A stretch of DNA of 64,000 nt from Alnus glutinosa. Its lineage: Eukaryota; Streptophyta; Magnoliopsida; Fagales; Betulaceae. The notes beneath the pieces are model-generated. The model was not told the origin of the DNA. It did not search any database and saw only the letters and a list, made by a program, of their open reading frames with translations. Position numbers and translations under genes: made by a program. This document shows, in pieces, positions 44,780 through 56,655 of this stretch (position 1 is the first letter of the stretch; each line of letters opens with the position of its first letter). The stretch lies in contig NC_084891.1 in assembly GCF_958979055.1 (NCBI RefSeq), positions 22,632,001 through 22,696,000 on the forward strand. The letters are read 5' to 3'.

Positions 44780-46385
44780 GAAGATTTGTTTTTTAAAACA
44801 GTTGAATTGGCACAATCATTTCCAGCTGATAGGGTCGTTTGCCTCACATTTATCAAGTTTCTCCACCTCCACCGCTACATGCCATTTTATTTCATTTATT
44901 TCACATTTCTCGAAAGAAAATCACCACCGCTAAAACTTGTAACAAAAAAATATTTATTTAATCAATGTGGTTTGGGTATTAAAAGCACTTAAAATGTATA
45001 ATAAATAAATAAATTTAAAAAAATAATAATAATATTTTTACTCATCCAATGGATGGTCTTAGAAAGGTTGCAATATTTTTCTACTCTTTCCTTGTAGGTC
45101 ATGTTTTTGATAAGCCCATAAATAAAATCAAGAGGAAGCTCCAAGCAAACATATCAAGGCCAGTAATTACTTTAATTGAAAAAGAACAAGTACACGAGAT
45201 AGTAATTAGTTCCTTACATAGTAGTAGTACATGGATCTAACTCAATTTCTGTACAAAATCTAGATGATTCAAAGGAATAAAAGAGAAAAAATATGAGATC
45301 TTCAAAATTGATTGCATGGATGTCACAAACTATAAACCTATCTGTTAGTCCCTGGATCTCTCGGAGCGTTCTCAGGCTTAGGGATGTCTTTGAAATCTAG
45401 CAAATTCAATTCATTTTAGCATTCTAAGAGAATTCCAACAACACCAAAACCAAAATAGCTATTTTGGTGAGCAGTAATTTAGTGAAAATATACAAAAATT
45501 ACTCCCAACAGCAAAAAAATGGTGAGTGAACCGTACTCACAAACAATAGTGAGTATTATTCCTTCACCAAATCATTAAATAAAACTATAAAAATTTAATC
45601 ATTTCTCTCTCTCTCTCTCTCTCTTTTTCACGCACAGCTCTATTTCATTCTACAACGTTTTAGGCTAAAAGTTTTTTTTTTTTTTTCTTAAACTACAATA
45701 TTTCCACACTTTAAGCATCCAGTGCCATACAAATTTATTGTTCACATATTCCAACAGGTTGTGAAATTGAATGGGCATGTTTGGGTAGCATTTTATTTAC
45801 TTTTTATTTTTTAAAAACATGTTTGGGTAAGTTTTTTAAATTCAAATTCAACTCAAGTTTCTACAAACTTTTTTCAATTTTGTATCGAGTTCTTTAAACC
45901 ATCAAAACAAAATTTTTTAGTATTCACAATTTTAAATATAGTAAAAAATAATAGAATACAATACAAAATTTTAAAAATATAACAATTAGAATAAGACAAA
46001 TATTCAAAAAAAGATTAAATAGAAAAAAAATAAAGAAATCTGATATATATATATATATATAATTTAAATATAATAGTGATAGTGAATAGTTAAAATAGTG
46101 AGCTTATTGGGGGGTGCATTAAAAAGTGGCTCACAAAAATAAAGAAAAATAGTTTTTAATTATTTTGACTAGTAAAATTTGGTGAGTCTACTATGAATGT
46201 TCTGAGCTTGTTAGTAACTCTGTTGTAGTAGAATTAGAGAGATGTGACAAGAAGCAAGAAAACGATAGGGTTACCGAGGGTTTGATTTTCTCCATGGCAG
46301 CAAGTCCTTTTGCTATTTTCTTAAACGTACCGCATATCTTTCGTGAGGGATAAAATCTAATTCTATTTAACCTAAGAAAATGTCA
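44780..46385. other. Intergenic with possible MITE at 45428-46204
   Basis: No gene seen. 'agagaattccaacaacacca' near 45428 and 'tgagtctactatgaatgttct' near 46204 could be decayed inverted ends. CT and AT microsatellites are at about 45607-45623 and 46046-46060. Confidence 0.4.
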
Positions 46386-46388
46386 TTA

Positions 46389-46783
46389 GAGCATCCTAGT
46401 GAACTCTCTATTCTTTGCTAAAATCTAGCTAAAAAATTCACTTTTTTAGTTTAACTAGCAACTTTACAAAAGCATTACACAATAAACTTTCTAAATCTTA
46501 CTCTATTCTATTTAAATATAAGTTTTATTCTAACTTTATTCTTTTTTTATTCTCAAAATCACCCTACAAACCAAGAAAGAGTGAGACAATGAGAGAGAGT
46601 GAGAAAATAAATATAAAAATGTATGAAAATGAAATAGAGAGGGAGATTGATTCTCCAAATATGGAGTACAAATCTAAAAAGTATTATAATAGAGAATGAA
46701 AAGAGAGCTTGATAAATGATGGATTTTGTGAATTAGTTAAAATTTAGCTAAATATTACCTTTGGAGAGCTCAATGGGATGCTC
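46389..46783. mobile_element. Harbinger-type MITE with TTA duplication
   Basis: Ends 'gagcatcctagtgaactctc' and the complement of 'gagcatcccattgagctctc' face each other, with TTA on both sides (46386-46388 and 46784-46786). 'gctaaaatctagctaaa' and 'ttaaaatttagctaaat' continue the arms. It is 395 bp and non-coding. Confidence 0.8.
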
Positions 46784-46800
46784 TTACTTAGGTCCTCTCT

Positions 46801-47092
46801 TTTGTGAGTTCTTTTTTTTATTTTTTCTTTTCTATGCTCTCTTCTTAAGTTTGTGAGTTCTGTATTTCTCTCTCCCTCTCCCTCTCTCTTTTTCTCTTTC
46901 TCTCTGTTTTTTCTCTTCCTCTTTCTTCAAGAACTCACTCAATCAAACTCTCTTTTGTGAGTATTTTTTTATTTCTATACTCTCTTTCTTGAGTTTGTGA
47001 GTTCTGTATTTCTCTCTCCCCCTACCACTCTATTTTTTTTTTCTTCCTCTTTCGTTAAGAACTCGCTCAGTCAAACTCTATTTCATGAGTGT
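46801..47092. repeat. Imperfect tandem duplication, CT-rich
   Basis: Two blocks of about 140-150 bp share 'tttgtgagt', 'gtttgtgagttctgtatttc', 'tctctctccc', 'cttcctcttc' and 'aagaactc...tcaaactct'. Confidence 0.7.
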
Positions 47093-47763
47093 CGACGGGG
47101 CGATTAGATGTGACTTTTCTTCTTTGGGGAGACTATAGTAGTATCTACATCTTAATAGGAGGGGCCTAAACGATATGCAAAGTAAGAAATCACAGACACT
47201 CCTTCTAACCAAGATAAACTGTAGCCTAACATAGCCCTACCAAGACATGGAGATTTTCGTTGCAAAAGTCAAACCCATTTTTTAATGTTTTACCAAACTA
47301 CATATAAACTAGCCTTTGAGCCCATCGAACCATTACTGCCCCTTCATGGTCGCTTGAACTTTGAACTTTTTGATTTGACATTGATATGATGGTCACATGA
47401 AATGCATCAACTGTTTATGTCCATCAATTGGGTCCAATCTGTATGATTGGAATTTGGAAGAGCAGAATTTTCAGATATTTAAACCAAAAGCAAAAGTAAC
47501 TGACATTAGTGCACATGGGTTAGGCCAGATATGTGATGGGATCCAATTCTAGCGGGCCCAAAGTGAGCTACTAAGCACATTGGCTTGGACTATATGTGCA
47601 CATGAGCTCTGAAAATGGATGAAACGCGGATTGCCCATTGCCACCATGGGTGCTGGGGGCCCAACATGAGCTTTAGCATGTGGCTTTGGGGTTGACATTT
47701 TGTCCTAGATTCCATACAATCTCTCTATATGGGTGTGTGGACGTTTATATAAAATAAAGAAAA
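47093..47763. other. Intergenic, no gene seen
   Basis: Moderate GC with no open frame of note and no repeat boundary recognised. Confidence 0.45.
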
Positions 47764-48380
47764 AATTGTACCATTGGTTCATATGATTTGTCTAAATTAC
47801 AAGTCACTCCTTGTCGTATTAAAATTAATTCAGAAATTACGGTGGTTGACCTAATTTACAAATCGCTCATTGGAGTTAAATTTCGTTAAAATTTTTTACA
47901 GATTTCGTTAAGCGCCACGCCAGCACCAATAAAATAGCGACACATGTCACCCTTAATTAAAAAATATAAATATATTAAAATATAAATAAATAAAACTTAA
48001 AAATTTATTTAAAAAACAAAAATGGGAAAGGAAAGGGGTGGCTAGGCAACCCCCGGCCAAAATGGGGTTGGCGCGCAGCCACCCCTTTCCTTTTCCCAAT
48101 TTTTTTTTTTTTTAAAAAAAATAATAATTTTTTTGAATTGTATTTATTATTATTTTTAATATATTTTATTTTTATTTTTTTATTAAAAGTGAAACGTGTC
48201 ATCATCATATTGGTGCTGACGTAGTGCATAACAAAATCTGTTAAAAATTTTAAAGAAATTTGACTCTATATAATGATTTGTAAATTAGGCCAACCACATG
48301 AATTTCTGGATTAATCTTGATATGACAGAAAGTGATTTGTAATTTAGTCAACTACAGGGACCAATGATGTAATTTTTCCT
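47764..48380. mobile_element. Foldback MITE, second full copy
   Basis: 'aaaattgtaccattggttca' at the left faces 'accaatgatgtaatttttcc' at the right. Further in, 'gcgccacgccagcaccaata' faces 'attggtgctgacgta'. The interior has GC-rich 'gggtggctaggcaacccccg', which resembles the core of the MITE in the RABD2A intron. It is about 617 bp, and more diverged between arms than 36970-37434. Confidence 0.75.
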
Positions 48381-48504
48381 AAAATAAAAGCAAACGAAAA
48401 TAATTCAGCACTGTTAGGCAAACTACTCAAACTTTTTTTCAAAAAAAAAAAAAAAATCAACTTTAAAACATTCATACTTTTTTCGTTCTCTTTTTTTTAA
48501 TTCA

Positions 48505-49125
48505 ATCATGCCTTCCTTTCATAAATGTGGACAATAAGCTTCTCCTCCTTATAGACTTGTTCGTCCATCAAGAATAGTGCTTCATTAGCTAGCTTGTGAG
48601 CTACTCCATTCGCCTCCCTTTTGACATATTTAACACTCCAGACCTGCAAAATATTCAATATAATTCAATTGTCTTCAATCAATCGACCATATCTGCACCA
48701 ATTATTTCCTTTCTTTGTTAGAGCATGCACAACTTGGATAGCGTCAACTTCTAGTGCAACTTGTTAAATGTTGATGTCCCGACTCAATCCTTTGCAAAAA
48801 TTGTGCCCCTTAATGCCCTGTAGCTTATGCAACAGTTGGATTTGCAATGTGTAATCTAGGGGCTAGTAAAGTCGTCAATATCTCTCCCTCACGGTCTCTC
48901 ACCATCACTCCAATACCCATCTTTCCTCCACCCTTATCCATTGTTGCATCCCAATTGATCTTCACCTGACCTATTGACGGCACTATCCATTTGTGAATAG
49001 GAGATGTACCACCCTCAGTATAATTATGAGGCCTAGCATAGGCTTTTTTTAAATTCTCAATAGACTCTAAGACATTCTTGACAATACGAGAAGGATGGGT
49101 AAAAACCCTCCCAAATAAAAAACCG
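48505..49125 (-). pseudogene. LINE RNase H remnant, minus strand
   Basis: Minus-strand reading: PSRIVKNVLESIENLKKAY, then SPIHKWIVPSIGQVKINWDA, KMGIGVMVRDREGEILTTLL and, after interruptions, VEVDAIQVVHAL and SVKYVKREANGVAHKLANEA. These are the RNase H-like (RVT_3) motifs of plant L1-type LINEs (NWDA, VRDREG, REAN.VAH.LA). Several in-frame stops and at least one frameshift between about 48700 and 48880 show that it is dead. No reverse transcriptase was seen upstream. Confidence 0.75.
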
Positions 49126-51480
49126 ACTAAAAAACATGCTTTTTGACTTTTCTTTATATGAAATTTAGAACTTCTTTACTTTTTATATTACATCAATCAC
49201 GTGTTATTACAATTCAAACAAAAATTTCACTACAAAATTCTTTACCAAACATAAACTTCATATTTGCAAACATAATTCTGGATCACTTCTCAAATACTAT
49301 GTTTATTTTCTAACAAAAAAAATATCTAATAGAGTACTATTAAGAAAAGAGACATTCAAAAGAAGAACAAATGACTAAAAAAAAAATAAGAATGATTATA
49401 TTGTAAAATAACTATTTCAAGATTATTCAAGAATAGATAGAAAGAATTGAGAATTTAGTTAATAGAATCCAATATTTTTCATAAAACCATCGAGAAACAA
49501 AGAAAAAATTGGAAAAAGAAAGAAAGAGACGTGTTTGTGTAAGCTATTCTCTTCCATATTTTTTTTTTACAAATTTATCATTAAATTTGTATAACTCACA
49601 AATGATATTATAAATTTAATTATAAATTTACACATCTTTTTTACAAAGATGAACAAAAAATACACAAAATAATGTAACAAAAAACTCTTACCAGCGGATC
49701 AAAATCAACAATTTTATTTATCCAAGAATGAAAAGGGTGAAAGAAAGTATATATTGGATTTGTGGTCCTTTTTAGCAAGAAAATATTGGATATTTTGTTG
49801 TGCGAGTGCGAACACATCCATCCATCTGCACCGTGCAATTCCCACTAGAAAATAAGATCACGAAAAGGCTGCGCAACGTGTCAGGATCAGGTCCCTCCCC
49901 TCAAGGACCAGGCCATGTGGCAGCCAAACTTATTCTCAGCAACAACTGCACAGCACATATATATAATAATATATAATATATAATATATATATATATATTA
50001 TATCATACCCGCCGATAAAACAAAACAAAAACCGGAAAGTCGTTTTGTAAAAAAGAACGGTCAGGAACAATATACTATTTATTTGGTTGGCGTGCTTACG
50101 TCGCCACGTGTCCTATGTGGCATGGCATTGCCGGTGAAAGCTACCACCAAAAGAAGTTATCCAACTTCCTGATGATGCATCTCATCTAACGGGATTTGGA
50201 TCCCGTCCACTAGTTAAGCTAGTGTTATTTTAGAGATGAAATTCCTATAAAAATATGAAAAGATATTTTTGTTTTTCAAATAAAATTGAATATTCTCCGA
50301 TTCATTTGAATTAAAAAGGATCCGTGTCCTAAGAATTGGCCCTACATGCTTGCTCAGTTCCTCAATCGATTGTCAGAAAATCCAACCAAAACAAATGAAG
50401 GCTCATTTGCGATTGAGTTCTATCAATCTCTCTCGATTGCGAATGTAGAATTTTGATTAGCAGTTGGAGTTTTTCGCTTTGGTGGTCAAGACTCGGTCAA
50501 CAAAATCGATTGATGTGAGGACTGGTTTGCTATTTATTAAGTAAAGGATACTGGCAGTGATTTGACAAGACCTACTCTATAAAAGAGATCTTTGGACCAT
50601 ACATTTTTAGGATTTCAAGATACGAACACGATAAACACAGTAATTTATTGTACTTGAGTATGATCAAACTACTATGAGCATATTTGATTTGACAACTGAA
50701 TCACCTAATTTAGGTACGGGAATAGCAGGGCATGGCCAGCATGGTCACCATTACTGTTGAGATTTTAAAAGGTCAAATTACAATTTTCTTAACCATTTAA
50801 TTGCGTTTTAAAAAATAACCTTTTAAAATTGAATTTAAAATTACTATTTTTAAATCTCACTTGTTAAAATTACAAACCTAAACGAGGAAACTTACTTCCT
50901 CTTATCAAGATTCTTCCTCGTTTCCTTTCCCTTCCACCTTGTAAAGGTTTTCTTATCCGACGAGAATAGAACCCATTACAGAGAAATACAAACGGCAAAG
51001 AAACCCATCTCAAGAATAGAACTCAACAAATTGCAAATCAAAAGTCCCATTCTTCTTCGTTTACAAAGAAATTGTAAATTCATCGCTCAAACGAACAATG
51101 CACAACTTTCGTCTATAAAAGAAAGAGAGAGAGAGCACAAAAGACAACGAAAAAGACGAAGAATGAATGAAAGAAAGAGAGCAAAGCGACAAACCTTCAT
51201 AGATAAAAATCTTATAGAGAAGGAAAAAAAAAAACTCTTATAGTGTGACACTGTTCACGAACGCATGACAAATATATTTTGCAATTTTCTTACATGATCC
51301 AATAGAGGGTTTCTTGGGAAAAAATGTAAAAAAATAAGGATTGGGATGCATGCACTAAATTGAAGTTATCAGTTATATTTAGTTGAGGCGGTGGTGCAAG
51401 TATGGCGTGTAGTAGTTATGGTGGGTAAAATCTTTACCGAGACGACACGTGCACCATTCGATAAAGTGACTCTCGCACGC
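49126..51480. other. Intergenic, no gene seen
   Basis: AT-rich. Contains an AT microsatellite (about 49957-50003), a possible MITE at about 50190-50340 ('ttggatcccgtcc' facing 'ggatccgtgtcc'), family A copy 4 at 50750-50890 and a GA-rich stretch at 51120-51230. A 70-codon Arg/Lys-rich frame at 51031 is not supported as a gene. Confidence 0.45.
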
Positions 51481-51613
51481 GGGTGCCCTTATCTCTGATT
51501 CTCTATCAAAGACTAAAAGAGTCAAAACCCATTATAAATACCACTTTCAAGCACTAGCTACACTATAGTGCAAAACCTCACGAAAACTCACAACCCCAAC
51601 TTTCTCTATCAAA
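51481..51613 (+). promoter_or_regulatory. Promoter and 5' leader of the glycine-rich protein gene
   Basis: TATA box 'ttataaatac' at about 51533, 80 bp before the start codon. An ACGT-core 'cacgtgcacc' near 51447 could be an ABA- or light-responsive G-box-like site. Confidence 0.6.
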
Positions 51614-52072
51614 ATGATAATGCAGCCCAATATTTCCCATTTCGCTCTCTTCCTTCTCTTCTTGATCACTGCAACTTCCATAGCATCCGACACAGTCGGT
51701 AGTGGCGGCGGTGGAAGAAACGTTGAATCTCCCCAAATGTCTTCTGTGCCTAACAGCGCGGCAGGGACCCCAACGGGTGCTACTGGCTCCGGCCATGGCT
51801 CTAACTGGGACTACCGATGGGGGTGGGGGTCGGGTCCTGGAAGCGGATGGGGTTATGGTTCAGGGTCTGGCCGGTCTCCCAATGGGTTTGGAAAGGGCTT
51901 TGGCTATGGTTCAGGTTCTGGCTCTGGCTCTGGCTCGGGCTCGGGGTTTGGCTACGGCTCTGGGAGTGGTGGTGGTGCTCATGGTTCTGGAACTGGTTTT
52001 GGAAGTGGCGGCTCGGGTGGCTACGAGAATCACTCACCGCCTGAGCCCAGGGACAAAAGGAACCATGGCTGA
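51614..52072 (+). CDS. Secreted glycine-rich protein
   Basis: Intronless frame of 152 residues. Residues 1-25 are a clear signal peptide (HFALFLLFLITATSIASD). Residues 55-140 consist of Gly-Ser-rich repeats with Tyr, Phe and Trp (YGSGSG, GFGYGSG, GSGSGSG), and the end is polar (HSPPEPRDKRNHG). This build is typical of plant cell-wall glycine-rich proteins, in which tyrosines may be cross-linked. A second ATG two codons on (51620) is equally possible. The TATA box is well placed and a 3' UTR follows. High-GC repeats produce long open frames in other phases, which were left out. The precise role is unknown. Confidence 0.85.
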   Translation: MIMQPNISHFALFLLFLITATSIASDTVGSGGGGRNVESPQMSSVPNSAAGTPTGATGSGHGSNWDYRWGWGSGPGSGWGYGSGSGRSPNGFGKGFGYGSGSGSGSGSGSGFGYGSGSGGGAHGSGTGFGSGGSGGYENHSPPEPRDKRNHG

Positions 52073-53346
52073 ATGCATGTACTGGCCGGTTAGGTGTTGC
52101 ATGGCCTTTAGATATGTGATTACTTTACATTGTGTGTAAGCTGTGAGTTTGCTTTATAAGCCATATATAGTGGTGTGATTATGTTAATGTATTATGCAAG
52201 TTTAAATTGCAATTAAGCTACCCTCTCTCTCTCTCTCTCTCTTGAATATAATTTCCATGCTAGGGAAGTACTCTTAAATTTATTCATCCAAAAAAAAAAG
52301 TACTCTTAAATTAAGGGATATTATTCTAGGGCTTAATTTCAGTCATTAAGGAACGGTTAATTTTGAATTTCTAACACCTTAGGGGCTGGAAAAAAAAAAT
52401 ATATATTAATTATGGAAATAAGAAGATCGAAAACTCCGAGAGGAATGATTAAACGACCAAAGGTTGGGAAATTAAGCAAAAATTATATATATTGGGGATC
52501 ATATGGACTTAATTCATATAAACATCATGTTTGTGAAATATAGAGCATGTTAATTTCAAGTTGATCACCACTTTTGACGGTCCTAATGCTTTGTACCCTT
52601 CCCTTAATCCCCAATTTGATTTTCTCATCATTTTTCACCTCACTTGTCAAGCAAATTACGACCTGATCACCATATATTATATAAGACCCAGAATCAAAAG
52701 GTGAGATTGAAGGGGATTTTTGGCTTATGCTTATGCGTTCTATATATACATATATTCATCTTAGAAGTGGCCTAAGAGCACTCAAAGTGATTTATGTAAA
52801 TTTTTATCCAAAATGACTAACTAAAACCCACTTTTGCTAACTTTGAAAGATCTCATCTCTAGCAGCATAATCATTGCCCTATTCTCCATCATCACCAACA
52901 CAGTATCATTGAAAAACCATCACAAGAAACCAAATAACAATCATGAATCACAGGATTTAAGAAGCAATGGTCATTTTTTAGAATTAAAGAAGCTATAAGC
53001 CAAATATCATTCCAAAAAAAAAAAATTTACTTGATGAAATAAACCAGCAGTACATTGGCTTTATATACATGAGATGAACCCCTCCCTTTTCCCTTACAGT
53101 ACATTGTATTTTTTTTACTGCCCTTTTTTTCAAACTTTTTTTTTTTTTTAATACGAACATTTTTCTTACAGTCGTATTTTACCATGGTTGTTTCGTTAAA
53201 AAGGTCATTTTCTAACGCAATAATTTTTTAACTGTCATTTTTCTAACTGTCATTAAAGCATTAAAGTTCAATACTATTTTGCACCCTGCTATTGAAAGAA
53301 TTATAATCCTTGAACTGTTTATACTGTAGTGACCAAGTTCGATTAA
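52073..53346. other. Intergenic, no gene seen
   Basis: 3' UTR of the glycine-rich protein gene with a CT microsatellite (52222-52243), then AT-rich sequence. Confidence 0.45.
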
Positions 53347-53565
53347 AATTAAGGGATAATTGAACCATTTGTCTTGTGATTGGCTTAAATTACAAATCAC
53401 TCTCACTGGTACCAACATGAATTCAAAGATCTATGTTGCAAATCGATCTCTGTAGTCAAATTCCGTTAAAAAATTTGACAGATTCCGTTAAACGCCACGT
53501 AAGCGCCACATCAACGCCAATAAGATGGCGACATATGTCCATCTTAATAAAAAAATATAAATATA
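53347..53565. repeat. Single arm of the foldback family
   Basis: 'ggataattgaaccatttgtc', 'agattccgttaaacgccacg' and 'caataagatggcgacatatg' match one arm of 36970-37434. The opposite arm is absent. Confidence 0.65.
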
Positions 53566-53611
53566 TAAATAAATAAACCTTTTTTTTTACCAAAAAAAAA
53601 ATAAAGTAATT

Positions 53612-54417
53612 ATCGTTTCCCCCCATGAACTACCGGGTATTATCAACATGTCACCACGAATTGACATCTCAAGCAAAAGAGAGTATGCAACAACCATTTT
53701 TGTACCATTACCCCCTTCCGTTAGGGAATCTCATTAAATTGGATGAAATATTTGATTTTTAGACTTTAAATTTTGTTTAAAGACATAAATATCCACAAAC
53801 AGTAATTTAATAATATATATATATAAATTTTTTTTTTTTCTGAAAAAGAAAAAAGGAAAAATGGTAGCAGCCCTCTCTTTTCCTTTTCCTTTTCTTATTA
53901 TTTTTTTAATTTTTTGATTTTAAGGTATTATATGTAAATTTAAGACTTGATTTAGGATATTTGAATCTTTTCGCGAATATGACTAATGGAAGAGGAGTAA
54001 AGGTACAAAAATGGTAGTTGCATGCTTTCTTCTGGTCGAAGTATCAGTTCGTGGTGGCATGTTGACAATGATCGGTATTTCATGGAGGAAAAATGTAATT
54101 ACCCAAAAAAAAGAAGTTATAATCAATTTTTTTTTTTTTTAAAAAAAAAAAAAGCAAAAAGAAGGAAAAATGGTAGCAGCCACCCCCTCTCTTTTCCTTT
54201 TCCTTTTTTTTAACTTATTATTTTTTTAATTTTTTAATCTTAAGGTATTATATGTAAATTTAAAACTTGATTTAAGATATTTAAGTTTTTTCACGAATTT
54301 GACTGACGGAAAAGTGGGTAAAGGTACAAAAATAATAGTTGCATGCTCTCTTCTAGTCGAGATGTCAGTTCATGATGGCATGTTGACAATGACCGATAAT
54401 TCATGAGAAAAAAATGT

Positions 54418-54421
<4 letters not shown>
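53612..54421. mobile_element. Inverted-repeat element with duplicated right arm
   Basis: The left arm (53612-53810; 'atgaactaccgggtattatc', 'caacaaccatttttgtacca', 'acccccttccgttag') faces a right arm at about 53856-54103 ('ggtacaaaaatggtagttgc', 'gatcggtatttcat'). The right arm occurs again at 54163-54421 with about 85-90% identity, so the element has one left and two right arms. Non-coding, with long A/T runs between the arms. Confidence 0.75.
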
Positions 54422-54457
<36 letters not shown>

Positions 54458-55032
54458 TTAAAATCGAAATTTTCTACTTGCTTAAAAAAATTTCGAAAGT
54501 GACATTTTTGTTTTGTTAAGCCGTTGCTTTTAGACCTCTCATAAAAAAATGCCGATGAATTCTCAAACCTGATATAGCAAACGGTCAGAACACCACTGCC
54601 ATCTCGACCTAAAGTTGGCACATTGGCGTGCCCGCTTCTATAGTTCACAGGAATAGGATTCAGATTCTGTGTAGCAATACCTCTTATTTGGAACCGTCAA
54701 ATCATGACAACAAATACAATTTGACAAAATAAAAATAAAAATATGAATAATTGATGATTTGATGGCTGAATCACCAATAACCAAAGCATTAGTTTGACCG
54801 CTCTTCAACCGCCCTTTCTTTTGCATTTAAAATCATCATATATTAGCTGTTCATTTAAAATAAACCGGAGATCGGATTAACATCTTTTTAAATTATTTGT
54901 CTGAATTTTAAAAAATTAGACTGCTGTATCACTTATTCGATTAAGTAAGTTATATAAATAATCTCTCACAATTACTTTTTTTAATTCTCTCTAATTCAAG
55001 CAAGTAATTTGAAAGAATTCTAATCCCAAAAT
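54422..55032. other. Intergenic, no gene seen
   Basis: Poly(A) run, then AT-rich DNA. 54880-55020 resembles the MITE-like stretch at 61690-61930 ('attagactg', 'cacttatt', 'ctcacaat'). Confidence 0.4.
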
Positions 55033-55048
55033 GTCAAGTACAATACCT

Positions 55049-55711
55049 TTTTTTTTTTTTTTTTGAACAAAATAGTATATGTTATTATTAATACTATAAA
55101 CAGCCCAAAGGCTTACAACTTAAAAGTAAGAGACAAGACCCCCCAACTCTCTAAGTCAGAAGGATCTGACTTAGTAAAACAGCTGCCTAAACAAAAATAC
55201 AAACTTTATAAAGACACTTGAGCCTCTCTGACAATAATGCACATTCTCTAAAAAAAGAGGCAGATTTAGTACTTAGTCAACAAATAGTCCCATAAAATTT
55301 GAACCAAACACAAGCAGGCTGAGACTGGAGAAATAAAAGAAAAACACAAAAAACACAGGCAAAAAACAGCCAAAACAAATTGCCGGAAGTGGGGGAGGAG
55401 CCGAGATGCCGGACGGCGGCGCGTGAAAAACATGCGCCGTCACCGGGGCCACCCAGACGGAGATCCGATGCCGGAAAACCCGATGCCACCAAGCACAGCC
55501 AGAAAAAGGCAGAGCATGGCCCTCACGCGCACCACAGAGTAGAGAGCTTTCAGGTGCGTGGGCGCCACGCGCCGACCACCGACAACAGACACGACCGGAG
55601 CTTGCGGCAGCAGGGGCGGAAGACGTCGGGGAACAAGGCTGGGGGGCACGTGTTAGTCAGAAATCGGCAGAGAAAGGTAGATCTGGCTTCCAAAAACAAA
55701 GAAAAAAAGTG

Positions 55712-55746
<35 letters not shown>

Positions 55747-56146
55747 AGCGGCCAAAATCTCTCCGCCAACAACACAGGCGCTCAACCACTCCGCCAAATA
55801 AGACATCTTGAGATGAAAATTTGCCACAACGAAAGAAATAACAAAGAAAACAAAAAACAAGCCATCATAGTCCAAAAAGGCTAGGGAAAAGTCAACCACC
55901 ATCGGATCTAACCAGGAGCAAAAGCTTTACAACCTTAAAGGTTAGGAGAAAAAAATCCCACTGGACCAACTCAGAAGGAACAAAAAAACACCCTAACTCA
56001 CGCGGAGTGAGAGAGAAAACACCACCGAAAAAGAGAGGCGTGAGGCCACCCCCTCCTGATGAAAACCATGCTCACAGGGGAGGGGCTCTATAGAGAAAAG
56101 CAATTTTTTCTCTCAACGTAGAGCAGTTTTTGCAAAGTACCACCAG
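55049..56146 (-). mobile_element. Poly(A) LINE-like retroposon, about 1.1 kb, minus strand
   Basis: Flanked by an exact 16-bp target duplication 'gtcaagtacaatacct' (55033-55048 and 56147-56162), with the A tail on the minus strand (poly-T at 55048-55064). The minus-strand 3' end reads 'atactattttgttc' before the tail. The body is GC-rich with short open frames only. It shares blocks with 19403-20446 and 34400-34905 ('gccagatct', 'acgtgcc', 'gtcggtggtcggcgcgtgg'). No reverse transcriptase motif is seen. Confidence 0.82.
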
Positions 56147-56246
56147 GTCAAGTACAATACCTACATAATGCTTGTGTTTATTTCTCTTGCTTGTTTTAAA
56201 GACTTTTTGGCCTCTAGAATGTAATGATCATCTTTTTTTTAATGAG

Positions 56247-56584
56247 TGTTAAAGCAGATAAATCCTAAGTGATATCTATCACAGTTTATAGTTATCAAAG
56301 TAACTTTGTATTTATCAAGAGTCCTACTTAGAGTTTATATTTAACTGTAATTCTATAATAACAGTATATCTCGGTTGTATATCTGATCAGCTATCATAGC
56401 TATAGAGTTTCATTAGGATAGTATCTTAGTGTTCTATTAGGTTGCTATTACCTTGACAGCAACGCATGTAGAGTTAATCTCCTATAAGGACTATGTTTGT
56501 ATTTCCTATATATATGAATATAAACCACATTCAGTGGTAAGGAACAAAAGAGGTTTTTACACAGAAATTATTATAGTTCTATTA
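56247..56584 (+). repeat. Copia 5' LTR
   Basis: 338 bp, starting TGTTAAAGCAGATAAATCC and ending TTCTATTA. It holds 'tatatatatgaatataaacc', a TATA-like region, about 65 bp from its end. Paired with 60879-61216. Confidence 0.95.
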
Positions 56585-56655
56585 TAGTATCAGAGCTATT
56601 TTATTGACTAACGTCGTATAGCTCCATTTTTTTTTTTTCTTCTCCTTTTGCTGCG

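Noticed and set aside
44742-44933. Short frame starting with a Met-Glu repeat
   Set aside because: Produced by the GGAGAT microsatellite.
51031-51243. Arg/Lys-rich 70-codon frame
   Set aside because: GA-rich low-complexity sequence with no homologue recognised.
51702-52139. 145-codon frame and opposite-strand frames over the glycine-rich gene
   Set aside because: Shadows created by the GC-rich Gly-Ser codons. The frame at 51614 has the signal peptide and the TATA box.
54422-54453. Long poly(A) run as a retroposon tail
   Set aside because: It sits at the end of an inverted-repeat element without a target duplication, so it is not taken as a separate insertion.
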